Assembly: GCA_964019415.1 (NCBI GenBank)
Contig: OZ025882.1
Location: 754,501-818,500, forward strand
Origin: Ianthella basta
Lineage: Eukaryota > Porifera > Demospongiae > Verongiida > Ianthellidae
Direction of reading: 5' to 3'
Length of the DNA stretch: 64,000 bases
The notes under the pieces were generated by a model. The model was not told the DNA's origin. It did not search any database and was given only the letters and a program-made list of their open reading frames with translations. Positions within the stretch are counted from its first letter, which is position 1. Every line of letters begins with the position of its first letter. The translations under genes were made by a program, and so were the position numbers. Shown here piece after piece: positions 12,712 to 24,850 of this stretch.

Positions 12712-12783
12712 CTACAACACAGTGGAACACAGAACAATGGACATGTACATGTATCTTAATAAAATAAACAAAAGTTATTATTA

Positions 12784-12915
12784 CTACTCGGGTTTCATAG
12801 CACAATCGCCATATATGGTTACTCCCATAAGGTCAAGCATGCAGCGCACTTCCTGTCTGAGACCATGCCCTGCCACTTCTGTGCATGTTGTAGCAAGATG
12901 AGCTGTTTGCTCCTC
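12784..12915 (-). other. Possible 44-codon terminal exon
   Basis: CACAG acceptor, then 43 codons and a TAG, including LDLMGVTIYGD. Counterpart of 5483-5622 and 19,837-19,968. No phase-compatible upstream exon is seen, so the call is weak. Confidence 0.25.
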
Positions 12916-13485
12916 CTGTGCACCACAAATATATAGCTAGCTATAATTATAGCTATGTTGTTCCTGATCTTTGCATGCTGTGCATGGCTTAATCGTATTC
13001 AATATCCAACCTGGCATTCAACTGCTTTGTTTTCATCATACACGATCAGTGCAAAGCAAAGAAACTGGATGTGTCTAATTCATTCACACCCTGATCAACT
13101 CATCAGCTGGATATCCATGAACGAATCATATAAATCATGCATGTATCCAGCACCATTAACCAGCCTATTGTATATGCAATGTGCATTAACAATCTCATGC
13201 AGCTTTCAATGTACAGTATATGACATACACCATCATGCAGCCCTAACACATTAACATGAAGCAGCAGACTTTCCTACCCAATATGGTTGATGGTGTAATT
13301 ACATGCATGAAAGATTAAATGATTAAATGTAATCACAGTCATCACTACATGGGGCTGCAGTAAAGAACAAACACATTCAGTGATTCATGTACAAACAGTG
13401 TCATAGTGACATCATGCGTGATTGAATTAACTGTGCACTGATTAAGGTGTCACATTCATTATACATTACATGCAGTTCACATCCT

Positions 13486-14568
13486 CTAACCAGCCAATCT
13501 AATTTCACTACTACATGAAATTGTACGGATTGTCTCACCATCAGTGATTGCTGGCACAGCTGAGTAGCATGGGTTTGGCTCCATTGACACAACCTCTTCC
13601 ACTGCAGTGTAAGAGGGGTTCTCCTGCATAACCACAACTGTACTTGCTTGAGGAGAAGCACCTACATACAGCAAACATAGATAGCATAATGAAATCTACA
13701 CACTATGAGGTGCATGGCTGAGCGACTGTGCCCCCCGCCTTCTCCAGGGTGTTTGCCTACAGTTGAGACACACATGCAAGCAGAGCCCAAATCTTACATT
13801 GCTTGCATGGTTACATATACACTTATATAGCATGTGCACAGGAAGATTATTGCTTCTCATGAGCGCAATCAGCTGTGCTCTTTATGTACCAAATGCAGTC
13901 ACAGTAAAGTTGCACATCATAAAGTGCCATTGTTATACTTGTCTGCCAACATCCATATATGTAGTTTACGCATTTTGCTGTTTGCAATATTATGCTTCAC
14001 ATAATGGTAATTTTAATTCATTAGTTAAATTTTGACAGAAACCTGGACTACGTACTACTGCATTACAGAATTCCACTATCATGTAAGAGGCCCAGGGTTC
14101 ACCTGCATAACAATAACTGTACTTGCCTGAAGAGAAACACCTAAATGTACAGCAACATAATATGTATAGTCTAATGAAATCTACACATCATGAGGTACAC
14201 GGCAGAGTGGCTGCCCCCCCCCCCCCCAATGGTGGCTTGGTGTAACCATATATACAAAAGAGATATAATCATTGCAAGAAAGTGTTATAGCATTGGGCAG
14301 CCTTATAGCACCTACTGCATGCACACTATACATGGTACACACACATGCAATTTAAGAGTGACTCCAGGTTTATGGTCATGCTCACATCGAGGTATGATCT
14401 CAGAATCATTATTGGCTTCAGTACTCAATTCTCCATTGGCTGTTCTCTCAACATGCACACCTTCGCTGTGCCTGGGTACATTTGGTGCTGAGCACACTGT
14501 GTCATACATGTGGGCACCTGCATGTATAATGTACACAGTACACATGTACATATGCACACACACATGTA

Positions 14569-14660
<92 letters not shown>

Positions 14661-15446
14661 CACACGCACACACACACACCTTTCTTTGTCTTGCGCTGTG
14701 AGTGGATCAGACTCCTAATATGGTATGTGATGGCAGCAGCTACAACAAGCACTGTGACGACAATCACCACCACTCCACCTACCACACCAGCCACCATTAC
14801 AACCATGATTGGATTAGCATTATTGGGATCACGAAGACAATCCACTGCAGAATGGAGCAGTATCTGCTGTACACAATACACCACAAAGTTTAATACACTG
14901 TCTACATGCATTGTATGCATACCTACCTTCCACACAAAGGATGGGAGAAGCACTAACTCTGCTGCTGCTTGCAGTTATGAGCTCTGTTGAATAGCTCCAA
15001 TAGGTGCAGCATGTGTGTGTGCTCCCGGCTATACTGGAGGAATCTGTGAAATATAGGGTAGACACTGCATATCTGAAAGGACAAGTCATGCAAGTGTGTA
15101 CCAAGATATTGGTATCATCAGAAAGGATATGTGCTCATGCAACATCATCATCTTTCAGTTGCATTCACGATATATAGTTTTTACAGCTCAATGACATGCT
15201 AACTTCTCTCAATACAGTCAGCAATGTTATTAAACTGGCTAGCTATTGTCCTTCAGCCGCCGCGCTGAGATGCTTGCACAGCACACATATTCTCGCCTTC
15301 TGCAACACTCAGGTCCACATCAGGGGTATAGCTAGCTATTAAAACAGCACCGGTGTAGCTAGCTACCCACCTTGCGCCATGGCTCGAAGGCGCCACAAGT
15401 AGCAGAGAGAGACAAGCAAAATGGCTAGGCCTCTTTCGCAACACAT
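13486..15446 (-). pseudogene. Copy 4: duplicate of copy 2, truncated ectodomain, no kinase
   Basis: Exons: 15371-15446 (signal peptide, MCCERGLAILLVSLCYLW), 14927-15072 (ectodomain remnant), 14680-14844 (TM), 14386-14517 (JM, MYDTV), 13539-13661 (JM with NPSY and NPCY; read-through stop at 13486). It has the same phase break between signal and ectodomain exons as copy 2, so the damage predates their duplication. The TM exon again ends exactly at a (GT)n tract. A non-functional copy is likely; an isoform with an unseen exon in the 300-bp gap cannot be excluded. Confidence 0.65.
14553..14679. repeat. (CA)n microsatellite at a splice donor
   Basis: Nearly pure CA on the + strand. It abuts the copy 4 TM exon (low end 14,680), so the coding-strand donor is the first GT of the tract. 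Confidence 0.95.
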
Positions 15447-15672
15447 CTCAACCGATCAATCTCGCCCGCCTGTCCTGATCGATGCACCATGCAGTCTTGA
15501 GCAGGAATTTATAACATCAGACATATCCGCGAAGCGTCCGGTTCGCATGCCAGTGCATGATAAACTTGCCATGAAATTCGATCCCCATTGAAGCGCCTCA
15601 CGTACCCCAGTCAGCTCTTGTTCGCATCACGTCCTAACCGCAAACAATGGTTCGTAAAATTATTCGCGGGTG

Positions 15673-15841
15673 AGTACAGCGGATTTATATAACCTTGCAA
15701 CAGTTCCCACACCATGGGCAGCCGTTACCTAGGATAAGGACTGGTACTGTACACAACTGTTATATGTCACCCTGTTCGTATCCTAGGTAACGACTACCCA
15801 GGTATGGGAACTGTTGTAAGGTTGCATACATCCACTGTACT
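15673..15841. mobile_element. Foldback (MITE-like) element, second copy
   Basis: Inverted arms as at 8021-8189, with a few substitutions. Same position relative to the copy 4 signal exon, so it was copied with the unit rather than newly inserted. Confidence 0.7.
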
Positions 15842-16970
15842 GTCAGCTGAGTGCGGAGTAGCATGCGGAATAGCACCGCAGCTTTCTTTAGCTAGTCCAA
15901 CGACTGCTGGCATCTACAATGCAGTTCTGTACATGAATGTGTGAATGTGTGTGCGAATGGAGGAGGGACGAGATTGGGGGGGATGAAGTATACGGGTGTG
16001 TATTAGAATAGGAATTCAAGCTTTTGGGGTCATTAGTATTAGCTCAACTCAATCCTAGCTGAAAAGTACATTGTGCATGAAGTGGAAAGTGCGAATAAGT
16101 GCTCTGACACTAGAGACTAAGGGAGTACACAACATGGCCTTTAGAATGTGAATCACAGCTCTGGGAGTGGATCAATAGCTAGCTACTGTACTTTTGGAGT
16201 GCCTCTAGTGTCACTGGTAAAGTATGTATACAGTTTAATCTATATACAGTTCAGTGTTGTTCAATTCACAATCTCATTCAAAGACAACCACAGTATACTG
16301 TACTTTGCATGTAATCGCATCAACGGAAGTAGACAAATACTGGGGACCACATGCACTCATCAGAGAATGACATCTACTGACAAATCTCAAAACATATGTA
16401 CCAGGATAATATGTGTCCCTAGCTACAAGTAGACTCACTTGGAGGTAAGATATAGGATAATCAAAGGATCTAACAGATTGTGCCTCGCTGAAGGGTATGG
16501 AGTGGAATTGCAGAGTTCTTATGGTATTAGCTATGTGGCAGTACAGTCAGTGAAGAAGAAAGTTCCTCAAGGCGATAACTGGTTAACTGTATAGTGCTGT
16601 TGTAGTATGTATACAGCATCGGATATGCAGTTCAGAAACTAGCACGTTGTTCCGTTGGGAACACTGTTGGGATAGCAGAGTAGACCTGATCCATGCTGCT
16701 ACATTACTGTACTACCGCAGTTTGAGCTATTGTATATGCAAACTGTATTGTCAGGTAAACATACGTGATCCAGCTACGTGACGTCTTTATTGCCCACTCA
16801 CGTGAGCCGAATCGCTGTAGCGCTGGAACTATGTGGTTTGCCTACTAAAGCCCTACCTCCCTCCCACCCCGCGTACATAGCTAGTCAGGCCTATATTTGA
16901 CCCTTAATTATATCGAGAGGCTGGGCACGTGACCTACTTGTATAGCGTGCTTGTAAATGTGGCACAGTAC

Positions 16971-18240
16971 TCAATTCTCCATGGGATGCTCTCTCAACAT
17001 GCACACCTTCGCTGGGCCTGAGTTCATTTGATGCTTTGTTCGCAGCTTGCAAGCTATAATGACAGCTACTGTGACCACTGCTGTCACTGTAAGGACAGTG
17101 ACAATCATCACCACCACTCCAGCCACCCATCCAGCCATGACTGGTGGAGGGGTGGAGCCCGAGGATGGGCCTGTATTCACTGGCCCACAATTTGCTGCAA
17201 AAAGAAGCAGTAACTGTTAGATATTGTATAGCACTACAGTACACCATGTGTACCTGCCTGCATACCTTCAACACTAACAATGGGAGAAGCACTGACTCTG
17301 TTGCTGCCTGCAGTGCTGAGTTCTGTTGCGAAGCTGTTGTAGGTGTAGTATGTGTGTGCGTTCCCTGCTGTACTGGTGACAGCTATCTGAAAGTAAAAGC
17401 CTGTGTTTGGTCCAGGAGTGAAGCCCAGAACATCACCGGATGAGAAAGGGATGGGCTCATCCACTGTCACTAATGCAGTCACTGGTGTGTTGTATGTAAC
17501 TGAAAGAGTTGCTGTAAAGTTGGCTGCAATGCTGAATCTATCTCCTCCTGATGGTCTCCACACCTGCAGTATGTTGATGCAGCCTTGTATTGTAACTGTG
17601 TAATCACCTGGTGGCACACCTGGTTCACCACCACCACAAGTCCCACCAAGATAAAATGCTGTTATGCGTCCACTGTCATTGAACTGAAGTGATGGTATGA
17701 AGTGTTGCAGATTCTGATGAATTGGAATGCCTGAGGTTTTCACTTCTCTGAACCCAGATGTACAACCTCCTCCTGTAATAAGTAAGAGGTTTCAATGCTA
17801 TAGGCAAAATGAAAGGGGGCAGCCGTCCAGGCTTGAGTCCTCACTCTGAAGCTCAGCCCCATGCAGAAATGTAATAAAATTGATACTGTGGATCATGGAG
17901 CCCCTCCCCCCCCCACGCCACACACACTTTTAGGAGCTGCCGCCACCCTTAAAACATACGTACCGCCCCGTAACGAAGCTGCGACGCGTATCGATACAGT
18001 CGGCAACTCCAATGGCAGTGTTCTAAATGGCAGTTCCTCACAGTACGTAGTTGTTAGTGCAGTAGGCATCCCTGCTCAACTTTGTTTCCAACTTTCCTCC
18101 CCCCCCCCCCTCGCAGTATTGAATCACATGGACAAACCAAACCACTCACTTCCATCTTCTTGTGCCACTATTCCAAGGAACGTGCACCAGAAGCAGCAAA
18201 GGGAGAGGAGAACAACAGCTTTTTCGCAAGTCGAACTCAT
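16971..18240 (-). CDS. Copy 5: intact kinase-less receptor with short tail (decoy-like), 273 aa
   Basis: Exons 18150-18240 (signal peptide), 17266-17772 (ectodomain), 16971-17194 (TM plus short tail). Sizes 91, 507 and 224 are the same as in copy 3, giving 273 aa with all phases fitting. The ectodomain has the family landmarks [40 protein letters not shown] and RVSASPIVSVE. The cytoplasmic end is the same TKHQMNSGPAKVC fusion as copy 3. Its open frame has survived since duplication, which argues weakly for function. The 3' neighbour is the foldback-bearing intergenic block; the minisatellite at 18,612 lies upstream. Confidence 0.75.
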
Positions 18241-18385
18241 ATCAAGCTCCTTTCCTGATCCGATCGCAATGGACGCACCAGACACGCAGGAAGCTGAGAC
18301 AAGATGACTGTGACTTCCGGAAGGCCCCGTGCACGTACAGCTGTGAGAAAATGACATTTATATATGGCATGGCATTTGCATGTCC
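18241..18385 (-). promoter_or_regulatory. Putative promoter of copy 5
   Basis: ACTTCCGG at 18313-18320, extended to CTTCCGGAAG (a palindromic ETS-type site), and ATTTGCAT at 18374-18381. Function inferred. Confidence 0.35.
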
Positions 18386-18611
18386 AGCTAAAGTGGAAGA
18401 CAGTGAATAGATTAAGAGATTTTGAAGTAATTCATAACCAAAATTAAAGATGACAAGAGTTTATTTGGAGTCCTATACAAGCTAAGTACATAGCTACCCA
18501 GGACACAGCTAAGCATGACGGTATATATGTTGTTTATAGTGGGAGGACCTCCTCAAACTATGCATGCCATTATTTTTGTACAGTTTAATTGCACCGCTAG
18601 GTACTTTGTGT

Positions 18612-18852
18612 TGCAGGGGATGCTGTGTTCCCCGGTGAAGCTCACTAGGGCACCAGATGCCCAATGTTTGTAGGGGATACCATACTCCCCGGTGAAGTTC
18701 ACTGGCGCACCAGATGCCCAATGTTTGCAGGGGATGCCATTTTTCCCGGTGAAGTTCACTGGGGCACCAGATGCCTATTGTTTGCAGGGAATGCCGTATT
18801 CCCCGTTGAAGTTCACTGGGGCACCAGATGCCCAATTTTTGCAGGAGATCCA
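18612..18852. repeat. 57-bp minisatellite, about 4 units
   Basis: Shortest of the four related arrays. Flanked by the same GATGCCAT...CCCACAAACTATCC sequence as the others. Confidence 0.93.
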
Positions 18853-19266
18853 GATGCCATTACCCACAAACTATCCTGCCAGTTGGTATGCTGTGTACTA
18901 TATATGTATACTGAAATCCTTAAAGTAGTGTACCATATCTGTATATAGTGAAATGTACCATTAAGTGCTTACTCTCTTACAAACTGTTCCCATAATGGTA
19001 TGTTGTGTACTGCATGGTTGGAGTGAACATCACACTGCAAATGGGTGTGCTCACTGTGGCAACCAATTTACACCAATTTTGGGTGTGATCGTCACTCCCT
19101 ATTTTTAGCAGTGTACAAGTACGTAATAACGACTACCAAGGAAGTTAATGTTATTTACAGTGCAGTTTTAGTTGCGTTGGGCCGTGTTGGGCGGCACTCA
19201 TTCACTCACGTACAACACTACTCTAGCTAAGAGTTCACCCAGTTCACACTTTGCACAGTATGCTGA

Positions 19267-19763
19267 TACATGGTTTGAAGGTCTTGGTAGAGTGCAGTGC
19301 CCTCTTCGAGAGGTGCACCCAACTCTGCTGCACAGGGGGATGAGTGACCCATCTAGTGTGTGGACAGAGCTGCTGCATGGTGTCTAATGGAGTGGCAGAT
19401 GCTCACATGTATGTTGTTGTTAGTATAAGAAATCATGTGAGAAGCCACTCTTCCAATGCTGCATCTACACGATCACTTACAAGTTGCTATAATGGAGGAT
19501 ATATAGATAACCTGTACATTTATACTTACTATGATTATATATTTGGAGTTATCCTACAACTACACATCCACACAGCCGTATGAGTAATTTAGGTAGAAAC
19601 CTTTTTCAGTTGAAAGCTGTGTGCATCTTGTTCTGGTGTGACAATGGAACGGTAAGTGTGTAAGCATGTATTCCTTCGTCCAGGCAAGGAGAGACCCTTC
19701 ACTGGTTTGTGTGAGAGTGCAGTGAAAAGCACTGGCCTCTGGCCTCAAAGTGCGCTGAGGATT
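19267..19763 (-). pseudogene. Fossil tail exon split by JM fragment (copy 6 unit)
   Basis: Same two-part tail exon with the JM insertion and the same junctions as 4905-5410 and 12,207-12,711. Confidence 0.78.
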
Positions 19764-19836
19764 CCTACAACACAGCAGAATACAGAACAATGGACATGTA
19801 CATGTATCTTAATAAAATAAACAAAAGTTATTATTA

Positions 19837-19968
19837 CTACTCGGGTTTCGTAGCACAATCACCATGTATGGTTACTCTCATAAGGTCAAGCATGTAGCGC
19901 ACTTCCTGTCTGAGACCATGCCCAGCCACTTCTGTGCATGTTGTAGCAAGATGAGCTGTTTGCTCCTC
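19837..19968 (-). other. Possible 44-codon terminal exon
   Basis: Open for 43 codons to TAG behind a CACAG acceptor, as at 12,784-12,915, with a few replacement differences. Weak call: no matching upstream phase. Confidence 0.25.
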
Positions 19969-20537
19969 CTGTGCACCACAAATATATAGCTAGCTATACT
20001 ACAGCCATGTGGTTGTTAATCTTTGCATGCTGTGCATGGCTTAATCGTATTCAATATCCAACCTGGCATTCGACCGCTTTGTTTTCATCATACATGATCA
20101 GTGCAAAGCAAAGAAAATGTACGTGTCTAATTCATTCACACCTTGATCAGCTCATCAGCTGGATATCCATGAATGAATCAAATAAATCATGCGCGTATCC
20201 AGCACCGTTACTAGCCTATTGTATATGCAATGTGCATTAACATTCTCATGCAGCTTTCAATGTACAGTATATGACATACACCATCATGCAGCCCTAACAT
20301 ATTAACATGAAGCAGCAGACTTTCCTACCCAATACAATTGATGGTGTAATTACATGCATGAAAGATTAAAGGATTAAATGTAATCACAGTCATCACTATA
20401 TGGGGCTGCAGTAAAGAACAAACACATTCAGTGATTCATGTACAAACAGTGTCATTGTGACGTCATGCGTGATTGAATTAACTGTACACTGCATTAAGGT
20501 GTCACATTCATTATACATTACATGCAGTTCACATCCT

Positions 20538-23500
20538 CTAACCAGCCAATCTAATTTCACTACTACATGAAATTGTACGGATTGTCTCACCATCAGTGAT
20601 TGCTGGCACAGCTGAGTAGCATGGGTTTGGCTCCATTGACACAACCTCTTCCACTGCAGTGTAAGAGGGGTTCTCCTGCATAACCACAACTGTACTTGCT
20701 TGAGGAGAAACACCTACATACAGCAAACATAGATAGCATAATGAAATCTACACACTATGAGGTGCATGGCTGAACGACTGTGCCCCCCCCGCCTTCTCCA
20801 GGGTGTTCGCCTACAGTTGAGACACACATGCAAGCAGAGCCCAAATCTTACATTGCTTGCATGGTTATATATGCACTTATATAGCATGTGCACAGGAAGA
20901 TTATTACTTCTCATGAGCACAATCAGCTGTGCTCGTTATGTACCAAATGCAGTCACAGTAAAGTTGCACATCATAAAGTGTCATCATTATATACTTGTCT
21001 GCCAACATCCATATATGTAGTTTACGCATTTTGCTGTTTGCAATATTATGCTTCACATAATGGTAATTTTAATTCATTAGTTAAATTTTGACAGAAACCT
21101 GGACTACGTACTACTGCATTACAGAATTCCACTACCATGTAAGAGGCCCAGGGTTCTCCTGCATAACAATAACTGTACTTGCCTGAAGAGAAACACCTAA
21201 ATGTACAGCAACATAATATGTATAGTCTAATGAAATCTACACATCATGAGGTACACGGCAGATGATATGGTTACACCAATGGTGGTTTGGTGTAACCATA
21301 TATACAAAAGAGATATAATCATTGCAAGAAAGTGTTATAGCATTGGGCAGCCTTATAGCACCTACTGCATGCACACTATACATGGTACACACACATGCAA
21401 TTTAAGAGTGACTCCAGGTTTATGGTCATGCTCACTTCGAGGTATGGTCTCATAACCGGCTTCAGTACTCAATTCTCCATGGGCTGTTCTCTCAACATGC
21501 ACACCTTCGCTGGGCCTGAGTTCATTTGGTGCTGAGTACACTGTGTCATACATGTGGGCACCTACATGTATAAATGTACACAGTACAGCATATATACCAA
21601 TATATGTAGGACCTGCATGGAATTGTAGCCAAGCACACCTTCCAGTGGTGTTTGATGCTTTGTTCGCAGCCTGCAAGCTATAATGACAGCTACTGTGACC
21701 ACTGCTGTCACTGTAAGGACAGTGACAATCACCACCACCACTCCAGCCACCCATCCAGCCATGACTGGTGGAGGGGTGGAGCCTGAGGAGGGGCCTGTAT
21801 TCACTGGCCCACAATTCACTGCAGAAAGAAGCAGTAACTGTTAGATACATTGTATTGCACTACAGTATACCATGTGTACCTGCCTGCATACCTTTAACAC
21901 TAACAATGGGAGAAGCACTAACTCTGTTGCTGCCTGTAGTGCTGAGTTCTGTTGCAAAAGTGTTGTAGGTGTAGTATGTATGTGCGTTCCCTGCTGTACT
22001 GGTGGAAGCTATCTCGAAGAAAAAGCCTGACTGATCTGGTCCAGGAGTGAAGCCCAGAACATCATCAGATGAGAAAGGGATGGGCTCATCCACTGTCACT
22101 GATGCAGTCACTGGTGTGTTGTATGTAACTGAAAGAGTTGCTGTAAAGTTGGCTGCAATGCTGAACCTATCTCCTCCTGATGGTCTCCACACCTGCAGTA
22201 TGTTAATACAGCCTTGTACTGTACCTATATAGTCACCTGCTGGTACACCTGGTTCACCACCACCACAAGTCCCAGCAAGATGAAATGCTGTAATGTGTCC
22301 ACTGTCATTGAACTGAAGTGATGGTATGAAGACTTGTAGACTCTGATGAATGTACAGGGCTGGGTCTGTTACTGGTCCGAACGCAGACATGCAAAGACCT
22401 GTAATATGTGAGAGATATTCGTAGTTTGTATATACGTTTATACGTTATATACGTAGTTTATAGATACTGGAGGCCATCACTTGGAGGAAAGTGCGAGAGG
22501 AATGGAATCAAGAGATGGACACAAAACCTAAGTTGGAGATGCTAAAGAGAATTGTAAAGTTGTAGTGGTCGGAATGTGCGAGAGTGGTGAGAAGGGCGGA
22601 CAGGAGGATGATGATGAAACTGAGGGGAGGCACGGCCGGGTTTTCAAACTGAGGTGGAATGATGGAGGGGGGGGGGGGTGACCAGACAGGAGAGAGTGTG
22701 TAAGGAATGTGACAGTGGTGAAGTGGAAGATGTAGAACATTGGTTGATGGGTGTGAAGCTTGGAAATCCCAACGAGTAGTATTGGAGGCCTGGATGAGAC
22801 GCCACAGTGACAAGAGCAGTACCCAGGATCCCACTGCTTCCCTGCTGTCTGCTGCACGTCACAACTATGAACTGTTATCTATCATTGTATATATGTGGCA
22901 TGCAAGGTTTGGGTATAACACTGCTGCAGGTTCATGAGTATTCATTTGCCTGTTGCTGCGTGGGGCCAATCTGTGCCCTAGTGCCAATGGGCGTGGTGCA
23001 CTTAATAATGATTGATTGATTGATTGATATACGCACATAAACGAAACAACATGCAGCTACCATCCTGCAACATTGATAGCCAGTTAGCGATTTGACCCCA
23101 TTATTATAAGTGAAAATAGTCTCATCTCCAATCAGCAAGGCAGTGTTTCAAATAGCTGTTCCACACAGTAGTTGTTCATTGTTCGTGCACTAGGCCGGCC
23201 TGCCTCCCATCCCCCCAGTAGCTATGTCGGTAGAAACACACGAATAGCTAGTTCAACCTCCTCACTTTCACTGACACAAAATTCTGTGCAATCAAGTGTA
23301 TCCTTAATTAATTTTGAACTGTCACTCAGATATTTTTAATCCCAATTAATTTTTAATTAATTTGAATTGTTACTCAGACTTATTCAGATTCCTCTACCCC
23401 AATTACATTGTTCATTCTTTAATTATTTAATCATTTTGTTCATCATGTTCCATGCTTGTGTATTACACAATACTTTTTAACCCACTTACTGTTATTACAA

Positions 23501-23818
23501 TCAATGGTACTGTATGCTTAGTATTGTATCACTTAGTTTATGTTCACGTAATGTCTTTTTTCTCACAAATGTATAGGTCACCCATTTATACCAGCCTTGT
23601 GCTGAAGGGTCAACCTTTAATAATAATACAATACAATAGAAGACACCAGTTGTGTCTTGCCCAAGAATTTCGTATCAGTGTATTATCAACGCAACTATGA
23701 GCCTCTACAGTATCATTGACTACTCACCTTCCTCTTCCTGCGCCCCCACTCGAAGGAACGTACACCAGAAGCAGCAAAGGTAGTAGAACAAAACGGCCCT
23801 TTCGCAAGTCGAACTCAT
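20538..23818 (-). CDS. Copy 6: kinase-less receptor with NPxY cytoplasmic tail, 359 aa
   Basis: Exons: 23728-23818 (signal peptide, MSSTCERAVLFYYLCCFW), 21892-22398 (ectodomain), 21639-21818 (TM), 21436-21561 (JM, MYDTV), then the NPxY exon from 20713. That exon has a good GTGAGA donor after 20591; no phase-compatible acceptor was found, and reading through gives a stop at 20538. With read-through the CDS is 1080 bases (359 aa) without interruption. The tail holds ENPSYTA and PNPCYSA, the NPxY form bound by PTB domains or used for endocytosis. The first intron carries a LINE remnant. The ETS-like promoter site of the other copies is changed here (CTTCTGG). Copy 12 is its duplicate 34.8 kb away. 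Confidence 0.65.
22415..23028 (+). mobile_element. LINE 3' fragment in intron 1 of copy 6
   Basis: The + strand encodes a degenerate C-terminal LINE reverse-transcriptase segment: CKECDSGEVEDVEHWLM then, after a frameshift, CEAWKSQRVV. This fits the C-x2-C...H-x4-C pattern common after the RT domain of non-LTR elements. It ends in (ATTG)n, 23,011-23,028, typical of some LINE 3' ends. It is 5' truncated, with the RT core absent. Orientation is opposite to the host gene. Shared at the same site with copy 12. Confidence 0.7.
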
Positions 23819-24648
23819 CTCGAGCTCCAATCTCGTTCTGACCACAGTGGGATTTGTTTAGTGTGGCTTCTGGGGAAGCCCACTCGCAAAAACTATAATA
23901 GTTACTGTGCAGGTCCTGACCTTAGACGTGTAACAAGCCACATCTATGGCAAGGTATTTAAAACAGGTCCCGTTCACGCTATCACGGAGTGTCTAGTACA
24001 ATAATCCCTTCCCCCTATACTACTCCCTAGTGCATTTGTAGCAAACCTGCCAAGACACACGCATTTCTACTACACCTGCAGCTCACACGCACACTAAACT
24101 CAATCTCCAGCATGTGTACCTAGCTGGCTACTTCAATAGTACAACAAAGGAATCCATAAGAACTACAAACTTGTACTGGAGGATGATTTAGTGCTGATAC
24201 CAGAGTTTCCTTCTGCTGGAGCACTACAGAAGACAGTCGACTTTCACTTTCACGTCGTTTTCTTATGATTTTAGCTGCTAAATTATTCGCCTTTCTTTTA
24301 GGCGGCCATTTTGATGAAGCATATGACGTCGCACTACTTGCTGCAAGCCTGGCGCCTAAAACTGGAAGTCCCCTGCTATAATTCCAGATTATGCCCGTGT
24401 TATGATCTCAGGGACTAAGTTTTCTGAACTTAATTGACAATGTAGCTACACATCAACTTTCTTATTAAGCTTAACTCCCTTTAAGAAAATCCTAGACAAA
24501 CCTTGGTAAGTTATGTAGCTACATCATTGGGTCAATCCTCCAGCATTCTCAATAATGCAACTTGGCAGCTCTGTTTGTATGCATGTCTGGGTGTGTCGTC
24601 ACTATGTAGCCATAGGTAGCTAGCTATATCCACCAATGTTGATTGTGC

Positions 24649-24699
<51 letters not shown>

Positions 24700-24850
24700 G
24701 TGCATCTGGGGCATGGATCAATGTCCTACCCAACTTGGCCTTGGGTCATAGAATGGATGCCAATGTGGTGGCAACATCAGTTAGCCTTAAATGATTTTCA
24801 TTAAGAGTACATTAATTAATTCTGTTTAATCCACTTTCTTGTCATTAGTA
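23819..24850. other. Intergenic stretch between copy 6 and copy 7, with (GT)n
   Basis: The upstream region of copy 6 and the 3' flank of copy 7. A (GT)n tract lies at 24,643-24,694, followed by a block (24,714-24,790, GGATCAATGTCCTACC...) shared with the 3' flanks of copies 9, 11 and 13. No gene seen. Confidence 0.6.

Noticed and set aside
22528-22857. Minus-strand Pro/Ser-rich frames at 22.5-22.9 kb and 57.3-57.6 kb
   Set aside because: Antisense of the LINE fragment, which shows a recognisable C-x2-C...H...C segment on the plus strand.
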